This document shows, in pieces, positions 53,776 to 62,971 of a stretch of DNA of 64,000 nucleotides; within the stretch, counting starts at the first letter, position 1; each line of letters opens with the position of its first letter. The translations under genes were made by a program, and so were the position numbers. Origin of the DNA: Hydrogenophilus thermoluteolus (GTDB lineage Bacteria; Pseudomonadota; Gammaproteobacteria; Burkholderiales; Rhodocyclaceae); the NCBI RefSeq assembly GCF_003574215.1, contig NZ_AP018559.1, forward strand, positions 1 to 64,000, read 5' to 3'. Under the pieces are notes generated by a model. The model searched no databases, had not been told where the DNA came from, and was given only the letters and a program-made list of their open reading frames with translations.

Positions 53776-56043
53776 TCACAGGTAGACCGGGCAGCGCCGA
53801 TCCATTTTCGCCAGCGCGTTCAGATTGCTTTCTTGTCGCAAAGTGGCGAAGCGGTCGGCGTGATGCACGGTGATGGGTAAGCGGGGGTGGCGAAAAAGTG
53901 AGGCACCGTGAAGGTAGCTCAGCAGGTAGGCCTGCTCTACGAGCACAGGGAATTCGGTCTCTCCGTAGCGTTTGCGGAGCTTGAACGGTCGCACCGATCC
54001 CTCATTGAATTCGTCGTGCCCGTAGGTGACCAGAATTGCCGTATCGCTGTCGGGCAACCAGACGACGTCTCCTGCCTTGGGGTTGGTGTAAGCAAATTTG
54101 CCTTGCTCTTTGCCAGGATACCGCCGATACAGACGAGGGGAACCACTTTTGATTACCTCCAGGATGTCGATCGCAATGCCATGGTGCGATTCAAAGCGTG
54201 TGATGACATCGAACGACTCGTGCCATTTTCCATCGCGGTGGAGGACAATCCGCTGCGGCTTGTCGGCGAACACATTACGGTAGGTTTCGATGCTCTGTTC
54301 GAGCAGTTGTTCGAGTGAGGCGTCCTGGAGCCGTTCGCCGCGTTGCCGTTCGCAGAGTGTCCAGCCGAGTTGTGCGCCGTCGCGCGCAAAGAGGAACGCC
54401 GCTGCTGGTGCGCGCTCTCGTTGCCCTCCAAGATCGATGCCAAGAAAGAGGTCTGCTTCACCCGGCAAGTTGTCGAGAGTGCAGAGCACGCCGCCCGCTT
54501 TGGTGTAGAGCCCGGCAGCGACGTTGCTGAAGTAGTAGTCGTTGTAAATGGCCGGGTGATGGTTGAGCAGAACGAATTGGCTGGCTGCGCCGTGGTCGAA
54601 GCAGAGATCGCGGATCTTGGCCTTCGGCGTCTGCTGGGTGATGCCAATGAGCAGAATGGTTTCATCGGTACGGTCGAGGCGATCGAGAAATTGCCGGAAC
54701 GCTTCGATCGTCGGATAGTGACCTTTTTCGGTGGTCCAGGTGGGCCGTTTTTCTGGATGCGGACTGGTGAGTTTTTTGAGTTTTTCGCGTGTGGCTTGGT
54801 CGATCGCGTCAAAGCAGGCGCTTTGCTGGGAAGTGATGCTGCCCACGGTGACCGAGACGATCCGCCGCCGGGTCATAGGACGGAAGGCACCACAGCGAAA
54901 CGCCTGGCGCTCTTTGGTGCCATTCTGGTCAGCGTGGAAACGGAGCACGGGAGTACGGTCGATTCTGCCCCCCAACGGCGGGTCGAGCTGAATACGGTTG
55001 AGCTTGACCCGTTCTCCGTCGATGGGCAGGGTGGTCGTTTGCTGGATGATTTCCAGGAGTGCACCGATCCGTTTCTGCATCGGCAACCGCATTTTTGGCG
55101 ACATCTCGGCCAGCAGTTCATGGTCGATGGTCTCGAGTGACTCAAAGGTAAAGACCGGTTGCAAGAGCTGGGCCAGGTGGGCAAGACGCTTTCCGTTCGG
55201 GTAGATCACCCAAACCACTTGGGAGCACCGCGCTGCGTCGAGCTCCGCCTCTTTGATGTGGCCACGTTCCCGATGGTATTCCAGATAGGAATAGGTCTTT
55301 CCCGACTGGTTGTCGCAGAAGGTGCTTTGCGGTGTGAGCGTCTCGGCAATGCCATCAAAGGTGCATGTCTTGATCTTGCCGTCGGCAGTGGTGTAGCGGT
55401 GACGAAGCTTTTCGATACACCAGTTGGGGCGCTGCGCAAGCATCCATTGCAGGGTGACATGATCAGCCGCATTGATGGTGTGGCGCAGATCCAGTTGTAG
55501 CCAAGCGTCACCATCGGGAAGCACCAGAGGATCGAACTTCAGAGTGCGAAAGATTTTGAGGTAGTCGGCTCTGCATGGCTGCGCTGTTCGTTCGATGAGG
55601 GTGGGAACGTTGGCGCCGTTTTCAGGCCGCCAGCGGTTGCCGAGCTGGCGGGACCAGACAGGAAGGGCGTTTTTGACGATCTGGGTGAGCAGCTCTTGGA
55701 TCGCGCGGCGTTCGCTCTCTTTTTGCGCTTCGAGCACGACCCGACGCGGGTTGGCGATCACGAACGGATATTGACGCCAAAGTCGGCCTTCGCATGTCGC
55801 TAGCGGCGCAAAGGTAAAGATGTTCCAGGTGCTGGCCCCGCATACGCCGACGACCGGAACGTAATCGTTGCTGTGACGCAACACGGCCGCACAGCCTCTG
55901 ACGATCCTTGCGGGCGCCACGTCCTCCTCGGTCACTGGGCTGAGGAGTTGCAGGTCATAGCAATAGAGGGACAACTGGGCAAATGAACGATCGACGCGCA
56001 GCGCCAAGATGCCCAGTTCAGAACCGTTCTTCATGCCGCTCAT
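53776..56043 (-). CDS. ago: Long prokaryotic Argonaute with complete DEDD tetrad (pAgo-2)
   Basis: 755-residue long pAgo starting MSGMKNGSELGILALRVDRS (AAGGGA site). The PAZ-like region is about 190-285 (SGKTYSYLEYHRERGHIK). MID is about 440-520 with AKIRDLCFDHGAASQF and the lysine in NVAAGLYTKAGG. PIWI is about 530-755 with D537 (LGIDLGG), E570 (QRGERL), D604 (LHRDGK) and D730 (VHHADRF). The tetrad is intact, so target cleavage is likely. It is clearly homologous to pAgo-1 over its whole length, strongest in the last 120 residues, yet too different for a recent duplication. It lies 256 bp beyond the initiator gene on the same strand, downstream in map position of the lipoprotein and helicase. 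Confidence 0.93.
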   Translation of the reverse strand: MSGMKNGSELGILALRVDRSFAQLSLYCYDLQLLSPVTEEDVAPARIVRGCAAVLRHSNDYVPVVGVCGASTWNIFTFAPLATCEGRLWRQYPFVIANPRRVVLEAQKESERRAIQELLTQIVKNALPVWSRQLGNRWRPENGANVPTLIERTAQPCRADYLKIFRTLKFDPLVLPDGDAWLQLDLRHTINAADHVTLQWMLAQRPNWCIEKLRHRYTTADGKIKTCTFDGIAETLTPQSTFCDNQSGKTYSYLEYHRERGHIKEAELDAARCSQVVWVIYPNGKRLAHLAQLLQPVFTFESLETIDHELLAEMSPKMRLPMQKRIGALLEIIQQTTTLPIDGERVKLNRIQLDPPLGGRIDRTPVLRFHADQNGTKERQAFRCGAFRPMTRRRIVSVTVGSITSQQSACFDAIDQATREKLKKLTSPHPEKRPTWTTEKGHYPTIEAFRQFLDRLDRTDETILLIGITQQTPKAKIRDLCFDHGAASQFVLLNHHPAIYNDYYFSNVAAGLYTKAGGVLCTLDNLPGEADLFLGIDLGGQRERAPAAAFLFARDGAQLGWTLCERQRGERLQDASLEQLLEQSIETYRNVFADKPQRIVLHRDGKWHESFDVITRFESHHGIAIDILEVIKSGSPRLYRRYPGKEQGKFAYTNPKAGDVVWLPDSDTAILVTYGHDEFNEGSVRPFKLRKRYGETEFPVLVEQAYLLSYLHGASLFRHPRLPITVHHADRFATLRQESNLNALAKMDRRCPVYL

Positions 56044-56212
56044 TGCAAAGTCCCTTGTCCGTCATGGGAAGTTCTTGTGCCGATCGTTATTTTGCCGGAA
56101 AAGATGGTTGTTCTGCCTGTTCAACCACCGCACGCAGTACATGACGATGAAAAAAGTTTCCGTCACCGTCGTTATAGGAGTGTCAGGGTCAATTGCATAA
56201 AGGAACGAAACC

Positions 56213-56686
56213 ATGATGCGTCGTGTTGGTGTCGTGTTTTCTGCAGCTGCTGTTCTGCTGGTCTCCGGTTGTGCGTCCACGATGTCTGCCAACGACTACG
56301 CGCGCAGCGCAGCCATGCAGGAGATGGAGGTCAAACTGGCCACCGTGCTGTCGGTTCGCCCGGTTCGCATCGAGGCACCTGAACACGCTGGCGGCGCAGG
56401 GGGAGCCACGGGCGCCTCTTTGGGCGCGATCGCTGGTTCCAACGTCGGCAGTGGCCGCGGAAGCTTAGCCGGGGCAATCGCAGGTGCGCTGATCGGTGGC
56501 GTCATCGGCGTGGTCGCCGACAAAGCGGCAAATACCCGTGAAGGAATCGAGATCGTCTACCGTCTGGACGACACGGGGGAGACCAAGGCGCTGGTCCAGG
56601 GGCGTGACGAATCGGCGGAAATCAAGCCGGGCGATCGCGTGCGGATCATGAAAATGGGTTCGCGCGTTCGGGCCGTGAAGCTTTGA
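56213..56686 (+). CDS. Glycine-zipper outer-membrane lipoprotein (SlyB-like)
   Basis: 157 residues. The signal peptide ends in the lipobox LVSGC with Cys20. A glycine-zipper segment (GASLGAIAGSNVGSGRGSLA, GAIAGALIGGVIGVVAD) follows at about 65-102, then a C-terminal beta region (GIEIVYRLDDTGETKALVQG). Matches the SlyB/Pal-cross-reacting lipoprotein group. Unexpected beside an origin; could affect envelope stability or conjugative entry. Confidence 0.85.
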   Translation: MMRRVGVVFSAAAVLLVSGCASTMSANDYARSAAMQEMEVKLATVLSVRPVRIEAPEHAGGAGGATGASLGAIAGSNVGSGRGSLAGAIAGALIGGVIGVVADKAANTREGIEIVYRLDDTGETKALVQGRDESAEIKPGDRVRIMKMGSRVRAVKL

Positions 56687-56738
56687 GGTCGGGAAGCGGG
56701 CTGGGTTCGTGGCAACAGACGAAGAGAGGAGAAAAAGG

Positions 56739-58448
56739 ATGTCGTTTTTTGGCAAGGTCTTCGCGAAGAAAGCAATCGCTTCTACCGACGAGCGGCACGA
56801 GCCGAAAGAGCCGATCAAGCCCGTGGTCGTGTCACCCAGCGAAGCCGAAAAGGTGGCGAACGACCACGATTTTGTCGATACCCAGTTGGCGCAGGCAATC
56901 GAGGCAGTGGCCCGGGAAGAGATGCGCCAAAAGGTCGCGGTTCGTCTGCCCCACGCCCAAATGACCGACGAGCAGCGCGACGTGGTCGAATCCACTGCGC
57001 CGTTCCTGGCGGTAAACGCTTACGCCGGTGCGGGCAAAACCCACACGCTCAAAAATTTCGCGCTCGCGCGCAGCGACGAAAAGCTGCTCTACGTGTGCTT
57101 CAACCGGAGCCTTGCTGAGGAAGCCAAGCGCAAGATGCCCAACAACGTGCGTGTCGGCACGATCCATGCCATTTGTTTCAACGAGTTCGCCAGGCATGTC
57201 TACAAAGACATCAACGGGAAGTTTTCCGGCAAACCGACGTCTGCCGACATCTATGAGGCGAGCGATTTCATCCGCCTGAAGTTGGGGCTTACTGAAGAGG
57301 GCTGGAAGCGGTTCTATTTTCCCAAGATCATCCGGCTGCTGGAGCAATTCACCAACAGCGACGCGCTTGACCTTCGCCAGTTTTTGGAAAAGGCGTTCGC
57401 CGAAGAGATCGCGCACAAGCGCTTGGAGCCGTTCGTCATCGATGCCGCGATCGAGACTTGGAATCTCATCGCCGACCCCCGTTCCAAGATCACCGCGTGG
57501 CACGACGTCTATGTGAAGATGTGGCATCTCAGCAACCCGTCGATCTCGGGCGGCTACCAGTACATCTTGCTCGACGAGGCGCAAGACGTCAGCCCGGTGA
57601 TGTATGACATCTTCTTGCGCCAAGAGCATCTCACCCGGGTGCTGGTAGGCGATCGCCACCAATGCATCTACGGTTTCCGCGGTGCGATGAACGCGATGCA
57701 GCACGCGGTCGATCACGGCAACGCAACGGAAAAATACATGACGCAAAGCTTTCGCTTCGGCAACGAGGTGGCGCTTTTGGCTTCGCTCATCCTCCAATCG
57801 TGGAAAAAAGAGACGCGTCCGGTGCGTGGCAATCCGGCAATCCAGGACGAAGTGCGCAAAGCCACGACCGTGTTCGACCTTGCCCCCAGCGAACAGAGCG
57901 CGTACCTGGCCCGAACCAACGGCAAGCTCATCGACACGGCCATCTCGCTCATGGAGAAGAAGATCCCCTTCCAGTTTCTTGGCGAAGTGAAAGATTACCG
58001 TCTGCTGATGGCAAAAGAAGTGGCGTTTTTGAAAGCGAACAAAAGGGACAAACTGGGTACGTACCTGCGCAAATTCAAATCCTACGCTGACTACAAAGAG
58101 CAGGCCGAACGCGAAGACGACCAAGAAAAGCAGGCGATCTGCCGCCTGGTGGAAAAGTACGGCAAGGATCTCCCGCAGCTGGTGGAGTCGCTCGAACGCA
58201 CGGTCTCCAAACAAGGGGTAGTGCTTACCACCGCACACAAGAGCAAAGGCGCCGAGTGGGCAGAGGTAATGCTGGCCGATGATTTCCCAAGCCTGATCAA
58301 TCTCAGGAGCACAAGCAAGTTGAACGCAATCTCCGATCAGGAAGCCAATCTCTACTACGTGGCAGTGACGCGCGCACAGCGCACACTCTACGTACCCAAC
58401 GACTGTTACCAGTTCTATCGGGCAGGTAAGCGGGTGCAGGGAGGATAG
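56739..58448 (+). CDS. UvrD/Rep-like superfamily 1 helicase
   Basis: 569 residues. Walker A AYAGAGKT at 94-101, motif Ia YVCFNRSLAEEAK, motif II LLDEAQD at 278-284, motif III LVGDRHQCIYGFRGA, motif IV QSFRFG, motif V LTTAHKSKGAEWAEV and motif VI YVAVTRAQRTLY. It starts with a short charged N-terminus; ATG 56739 has GGAG and beats the GTG at 56709. A 3'-5' DNA helicase of this kind could serve plasmid replication or repair. It is not directly operonic with either pAgo. Confidence 0.92.
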   Translation: MSFFGKVFAKKAIASTDERHEPKEPIKPVVVSPSEAEKVANDHDFVDTQLAQAIEAVAREEMRQKVAVRLPHAQMTDEQRDVVESTAPFLAVNAYAGAGKTHTLKNFALARSDEKLLYVCFNRSLAEEAKRKMPNNVRVGTIHAICFNEFARHVYKDINGKFSGKPTSADIYEASDFIRLKLGLTEEGWKRFYFPKIIRLLEQFTNSDALDLRQFLEKAFAEEIAHKRLEPFVIDAAIETWNLIADPRSKITAWHDVYVKMWHLSNPSISGGYQYILLDEAQDVSPVMYDIFLRQEHLTRVLVGDRHQCIYGFRGAMNAMQHAVDHGNATEKYMTQSFRFGNEVALLASLILQSWKKETRPVRGNPAIQDEVRKATTVFDLAPSEQSAYLARTNGKLIDTAISLMEKKIPFQFLGEVKDYRLLMAKEVAFLKANKRDKLGTYLRKFKSYADYKEQAEREDDQEKQAICRLVEKYGKDLPQLVESLERTVSKQGVVLTTAHKSKGAEWAEVMLADDFPSLINLRSTSKLNAISDQEANLYYVAVTRAQRTLYVPNDCYQFYRAGKRVQGG

Positions 58449-58540
58449 TGGCGTGCTCGGTCCGTTCGTCCTGCCGAGGCCTGCGACCGGTTTCGGTCAC
58501 GAGCAAGGAATGATTTCAACCATCGATGAAAGGAAAAGCG

Positions 58541-58930
58541 ATGCATATGCGGCAATATCTGGTGCGTGTGCGCGACGGTGTGGCAAAGATCGACCGCAGC
58601 GATGAAATAGTGGCCCGCCACGGGGTGATCTTCGTATTCCACCGGATTCCCGTCTGGATGGCGTGGCTGTTTCAGATCGGTTTTCGGTTCGACATACTGT
58701 TCCTCACGCTGCGGTTCGACAAAGTATTGGTGCGCCTCGAAGCGTTGCCCGATGGCCGCTTCGCGGTACAGACCCCAACCGGCGTCTCCGTTGCCGGTTA
58801 CGGGGTCCTGGTTCCGGGCTACTTCCAGGGCCGCAGCAATGTGCGGCAGGGTGAACTGCTGGTGCGCGAATCCCGACCCATTTTCGGCTGGATTCCGCGC
58901 ACGCTGCGCAACGACGAACATCGGATTTAA
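58541..58930 (+). CDS. Hypothetical protein after the helicase
   Basis: 129 residues from MHMRQYLVRVRDGVAKIDRS, start with an AAGGAAAA site. It has a hydrophobic stretch (RIPVWMAWLFQIGFRFDILF, about 40-60) and a C-terminal PxxFGWIPRTLRNDEHRI. Family unknown. Confidence 0.6.
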   Translation: MHMRQYLVRVRDGVAKIDRSDEIVARHGVIFVFHRIPVWMAWLFQIGFRFDILFLTLRFDKVLVRLEALPDGRFAVQTPTGVSVAGYGVLVPGYFQGRSNVRQGELLVRESRPIFGWIPRTLRNDEHRI

Positions 58931-58953
58931 TTCTCGAGTGAAAGGAGCCAATC

Positions 58954-59489
58954 ATGCGGTATCTGCTCATCGCGCTTTTTGTCTGACCACGTTCGCATCT
59001 GCCGGGGCGTTTGCCGAAAACGCCGCTCCGCTTGGCCTGGAAGTGGGGGTTGCCGATCTCAACACCGTGAAAAAGCGACTGGGCGGCAAAACTCCGTTGC
59101 AGCAGGCGGGCGTAAACGAGGTGAGCGGTGGCCCGATCCTCAAAAGCAACGGCGCAGGCTTGGGAATCGACGGGATCGAAGAGCTCTCGTTCGTCTTCGA
59201 CAAAACAGGCAAGCTCGTGGCAGTAATGATGCAAATGGGCAAACACCGGCTGCGTGAAGTAACAGCCGCGTTGCGCAAAAAATACAAAGTGCAGCAAGAA
59301 AACATCCCGTTTGTCGGAGACGCTTCGGCCATCTACGAGCAAGGGGACAGCCTGGTGATTCTCAACGCTCCGCACCTCTCCTTTTCGATGACGGTCCTCT
59401 ACGGAACCCGAGCGTTTCTGCAACAGACCTTGGAAAAGTACTCCCAAGAGCAAGAGGCGCATCAACGGCGGCAAGAGTCGCTGCTCTGA
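58954..59489 (+). pseudogene. Secreted protein gene with a frameshift in its signal peptide
   Basis: AAAGGAG precedes ATG 58954 (MRYLLIALF), but the frame stops at 58984. One extra T in the TTTTT run at 58976-58980 would join it to CLTTFASAGAFAENAAPLGL, giving a normal signal peptide cut after AFA and a mature protein of about 150 residues (VGVADLNTVKKRLGGKTPLQ ...). Either the gene is broken, phase-variable, or the base was missed in sequencing. Mature protein family unknown. Confidence 0.65.
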
Positions 59490-59518
59490 CCTGCTGACCG
59501 CACGTCCCGCAGCAAAAG

Positions 59519-59544
59519 GGCCGCTTCCGGTTACCGGGAGCGGC
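59519..59544 (+). terminator. Terminator after the secreted-protein gene
   Basis: GGCCGCTTCCGG-TTA-CCGGGAGCGGCC stem-loop about 30 bp after the stop, with GGTTTT downstream. Probably ends the 56213-59489 transcription unit. Confidence 0.65.
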
Positions 59545-59573
59545 CTCGACGGTTTTGCACACCCTGAGACGTT

Positions 59574-59852
59574 CGCGTAACCTGACATTTCCGTTTTCCC
59601 CACCCATACAACGACAAAACGCCCACGCCGCTTCATCGCAAGCCGTCGCTGCGCCCATCACAGCATCCTTCCATCCCCATCGCGCTCAAGGCCTGACGCT
59701 GCAGCTTTCCGGTACGGAAATAGGGATCTACCGAAACAAAGAAAAGCAGGTTTCTGTAAAAAAGCAAAAAATGCAGCCGACCAGCGCGCCGGTCGGCTGC
59801 AGCACTCCATGAACACGGTGACAAGCCCAACCGGTTGGGATAAGGGTGTCGA
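59574..59852. repeat. CRISPR array-edge module 1: flank A plus one repeat
   Basis: 59574-59816 (flank A) is nearly identical to 62972-63215. It includes an A-rich stretch (TTTCTGTAAAAAAGCAAAAA) and a strong hairpin GCAGCCGACC...GGTCGGCTGC at 59772-59799. One full 36-nt CRISPR repeat follows at 59817-59852, with AAGGG in place of AACAG near its end. Then comes a shortened copy of the opposite flank (to about 59905). Confidence 0.88.
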
Positions 59853-59920
59853 CTCGGCCCGTTTCACAAGAGGTCCCGAATTTTGGTAAAAATTTTGTGT
59901 TTTTTCGTCATGCTGCGCCC

Positions 59921-61492
59921 TCACGCACGCACCGCATCGACCGCCACGACGTTACGCGCGCGCTTGCTGAATTCGATGCCGACAAGATGTACCGGCAGCC
60001 CTCCCCCGCGGTACTTCTCAGCGTACCCTTTGGCCAGGAGTTGCGCCAGCGCCGCTCCTTCGGGTTCGTCTGGAACGACCTTGAATTCGAAGAGGTAAAT
60101 GCGCTCCGGAAGCTTCACCGTGAGGTCGATGCAGCCGTGGTGGGTGACGTCCTCAGCAATGAGCTCCAGCCCCAGCGCCGCGAGGTGGCTGTAGAAGACG
60201 CTGGCCCAGTACCCTTCGTAGTGGGTGATGGGGTTTTTGCGGTACCAGTCGTGCGGGATGCTCGCGTAGAGGCGTTCGAGGTGGTGGCGCAGTAAGGTCG
60301 TGTCGGCTCGCACCAGCGCTTCATAGGCGCTCAGGGTCACTTGTTCGGCCAGCGAGGGGTCGCCCATCAGCCCTTTGAGCAGCGCATCGTTGAGGCTGTA
60401 GGCGACTTCCAGGTTGGGGTAGCCCAGTTCGTATTCGATGCGTGCGCCGATGCGCCGCTGTCCGTGAAAGGTCAGGTACCCGGTCTGCCACAGGAGCGCC
60501 TCTGGGGCCATCGTGTCGACGTCGAACGCCGACAAGAGCTCCTCGGTGGCATAGAGCCGTTCCAATTGTGGGGTGAAAAAGCGCCGCGCTTTGAGTAGAT
60601 CGATCAGGAAGGTGGGTGTGCCCGTTTCGAACCAGTAGGGGCGAAATTCGCGCTTTTGAAAGAGGAGCAGCAGGTCAAAAGGGTTGTAGACCGCTTCCCC
60701 CAGCCAGTTGTAGCCGTTGTACCAGTGACGGATCTGGTCGCGATCGAGCCCTTCGAGCTCCGGGGCGAAGATGGTGTCGAGGTCTTCCTCGGTGTAGCCG
60801 CAGATGGCCGAGTACTGGGCGTCGACGGTGATGTCGTTGAGGTTGTTGAGGCCCGAGAAGATCGAGGCTTTGCTGAATTTGGATACGCCGGTGAGAAACG
60901 CAAAGCGAACATGCGCATCCTGCCCTTTGATCACCGAGTAGAGGTTGCGCAACCCTTCGCGCATCGCGCGCGCAACCTCAGGCGTGGTGAGGTTGTCGAG
61001 AATCGGTTTGTCGTATTCGTCAACAAGCACCACGACGCGCCGGCCCGCTTTTTCCGCGACGCGTTCGATGAGCCGCTTGAAGCGCAGGTGGGTGTCCGTC
61101 GGGGGCGGTTCGATGGTTACGCCCAGCCGTTCGGCGTTGTCGCTCAAAAGCACGTGGATGTGTTCGTCGAGCGCGGCGGCCGTTTGCAGCCGTCCTTCGG
61201 CGAAGCTCAGCCGCACCACCGGGTAGCGGACGTTCCAATCCCAGCGGTCATGAACAAAGAGCCCGCGAAAGAGCGGCTCGTTTCCGGCGAACAGCTCGGC
61301 GAGCGTGTCGAGAAAGAGGCTTTTGCCGAAGCGCCGCGGACGGGAGAGGAAGTAGTATTTCCCTTCACTGACAAGCCGCCAGGCGTACGCCGTTTTGTCG
61401 ACGTAGTAGTAGCCCTCTTCGCGGATTTCGCGAAAGGTTTGGATCCCGATCGGGAGTTTGCGACGCACGGCCTTTGCCGCGCTGCTGGTCAT
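59921..61492 (-). CDS. AAA-ATPase/PD-(D/E)XK nuclease-family protein (copy 2)
   Basis: 523 residues, same architecture as 49513-51078. The N-terminal 330 or so residues and the last 140 look almost identical to copy 1. The central block (MAPEALLWQTGYLTFHGQRR ... DTTLLRHHLERLYASIPHDW) has a different sequence and length. It lies between two single-repeat CRISPR edges and points toward the 59817 repeat. The role of the family is unknown. Confidence 0.88.
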   Translation of the reverse strand: MTSSAAKAVRRKLPIGIQTFREIREEGYYYVDKTAYAWRLVSEGKYYFLSRPRRFGKSLFLDTLAELFAGNEPLFRGLFVHDRWDWNVRYPVVRLSFAEGRLQTAAALDEHIHVLLSDNAERLGVTIEPPPTDTHLRFKRLIERVAEKAGRRVVVLVDEYDKPILDNLTTPEVARAMREGLRNLYSVIKGQDAHVRFAFLTGVSKFSKASIFSGLNNLNDITVDAQYSAICGYTEEDLDTIFAPELEGLDRDQIRHWYNGYNWLGEAVYNPFDLLLLFQKREFRPYWFETGTPTFLIDLLKARRFFTPQLERLYATEELLSAFDVDTMAPEALLWQTGYLTFHGQRRIGARIEYELGYPNLEVAYSLNDALLKGLMGDPSLAEQVTLSAYEALVRADTTLLRHHLERLYASIPHDWYRKNPITHYEGYWASVFYSHLAALGLELIAEDVTHHGCIDLTVKLPERIYLFEFKVVPDEPEGAALAQLLAKGYAEKYRGGGLPVHLVGIEFSKRARNVVAVDAVRA

Positions 61493-61613
61493 GGTCGTTT
61501 CCTGCAAGCCGCCTGTTGCGACCATTTTCGCACGAAACCGCGATCGCTCTTGACCTGGAGTCGGAACGTTTATCGCTCGCCCGCTCCCCCCGCGCTCTCC
61601 AGTGCCATTGCGC

Positions 61614-61795
61614 CCATCCCCATCGCGTTCAAGGCCTGACGCTGCAGCTTTTTGGTACGGAAAAGGGATCTACCGAAACAAAGAAAAGCAGGTTTCTGTA
61701 AAAAAGCAAAAAATGCAGCCGATCAGCGCGCCGGTCGGCTGCAGCACTCCATGAACACGGTGACAAGCCCAACCGGTTGGGATAACCGTGTCGAC
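61614..61795. repeat. CRISPR array-edge module 2: flank A plus one repeat
   Basis: 61614-61759 repeats the distal about 145 bp of flank A, including the A-rich stretch and the hairpin (61715-61742, one mismatch). A 36-nt repeat lies at 61760-61795 (AACCG near its end). A short, diverged copy of the opposite flank (AAGAGGTTCCGAATTTCTGT) follows before the Rpn gene. Confidence 0.88.
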
Positions 61796-61900
61796 CAAAA
61801 GAGGTTCCGAATTTCTGTAAAAAATTTGCGCAATTTGGCTCGCGCCGCGCTTTGTCCGCAGTGCCGTAAAATCGAACCGGTTGCCCCCTTCTTGCTTGTG

Positions 61901-62890
61901 ATGACCCAAGAACACGATACCGGCTACAAGCTCCTTTTTGCCCATCCCGAGATGGTGCGCGATCTGCTCATCGGGTTCGTTCCCGAGCCTTGGGTGCAGA
62001 CGCTCGACTTTTCGACCCTCGAGCGGGTAAACGCCAGTTACGTCTCAGAGAAAGGCGATGCGCGCCACGAGGATATGGTCTGGAAGGTGCGCTTCGAGAA
62101 CCATTGGCTCTATGTCTATCTCTTGTTGGAGTTCCAGGCGCAGCCCGACCGCTGGATGGCGCTGCGCATGCTCGTCTATCTCGGGCTTTTGTATCAGGAT
62201 CTGGTGCGCCGCAACGAGTTGACGCCTGAGGGGAAGTTGCCGCCGGTGTTGCCGATCGTGCTCTATAACGGCACGCCCCGCTGGAACGCCGCCGAGGAGA
62301 TCGGCGAATTGATCGCGCACGGGCCTGAGCCGCTCAGACGCTGGCAGCCACAAGCGCGCTACCTCTTGATCGACGAGGGGCGTTATCTGCCCGAGGCGCT
62401 CACCAAGCGTAACCTTGCTGCGGCGCTCTTTCGGCTCGAACATTCGCGTAGCCCCGAGGATATGCGCCGTGTGGTTCAGGAACTGATCGAGTGGCTCGCC
62501 GAACCGGAACAGAAGCCGCTGCGCTTCAGTCTCACCCGGTGGTTACTGCGGCTGTTGCGGCGTAAAATGGAGAAAGGCACGGTCGAGGTACCTGACGTCT
62601 CGGATTTACTGGAGGTCGATACGATGTTGGCCGAACGCATCGAGAGTTGGACCAGGGAGTGGTGGGAGCAGGGGTTGCAGCAGGGGTTGCAGCAGGGATT
62701 GCAGCAAGGTGAGGAAAAGGGTTTTTACCTCGGCGAGCTGCAAACCTTGCAGCGGCAGCTCACCAAACGCTTCGGGCCGCTTCCGGAATCGGTGCAGGTG
62801 CGCCTGAGCACCGCAAGCCGCGAGGAGATCGAGCGCTGGCTCGATCGGGTGCTCGACGCGCACACGCTCGACGAGGTCTTTTCCGAGTAG
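61901..62890 (+). CDS. Rpn/YhgA-like PD-(D/E)XK nuclease-family protein
   Basis: 329 residues from MTQEHDTGYKLLFAHPEMVR, the standard N-terminus of the Rpn (PF04754) family. The nuclease core includes DARHEDMVWKVRF and WLYVYLLLEFQAQPDRWMAL. The C-terminal coil has QQG repeats (GLQQGLQQGLQQGEEKGFYL) and ends LDRVLDAHTLDEVFSE. Relatives promote RecA-independent recombination and act as DNA endonucleases. Two decayed copies lie at 16438-18009 and 46530-46758. It occupies the same place relative to a CRISPR repeat as cas1 does at 63564. Confidence 0.88.
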   Translation: MTQEHDTGYKLLFAHPEMVRDLLIGFVPEPWVQTLDFSTLERVNASYVSEKGDARHEDMVWKVRFENHWLYVYLLLEFQAQPDRWMALRMLVYLGLLYQDLVRRNELTPEGKLPPVLPIVLYNGTPRWNAAEEIGELIAHGPEPLRRWQPQARYLLIDEGRYLPEALTKRNLAAALFRLEHSRSPEDMRRVVQELIEWLAEPEQKPLRFSLTRWLLRLLRRKMEKGTVEVPDVSDLLEVDTMLAERIESWTREWWEQGLQQGLQQGLQQGEEKGFYLGELQTLQRQLTKRFGPLPESVQVRLSTASREEIERWLDRVLDAHTLDEVFSE

Positions 62891-62971
62891 CACGAACGCC
62901 TCCCGATCTCGGGCCTGCGCACGCTCCCGGTCATCGGCAATATCATAGGCGCAAATCACGGTATGGGTCAT

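Noticed and set aside
62690..62725. CAGGGGTTG-type tandem repeat considered as a regulatory repeat
   Set aside because: It encodes the QQGLQQG coil inside the Rpn protein and needs no other explanation.
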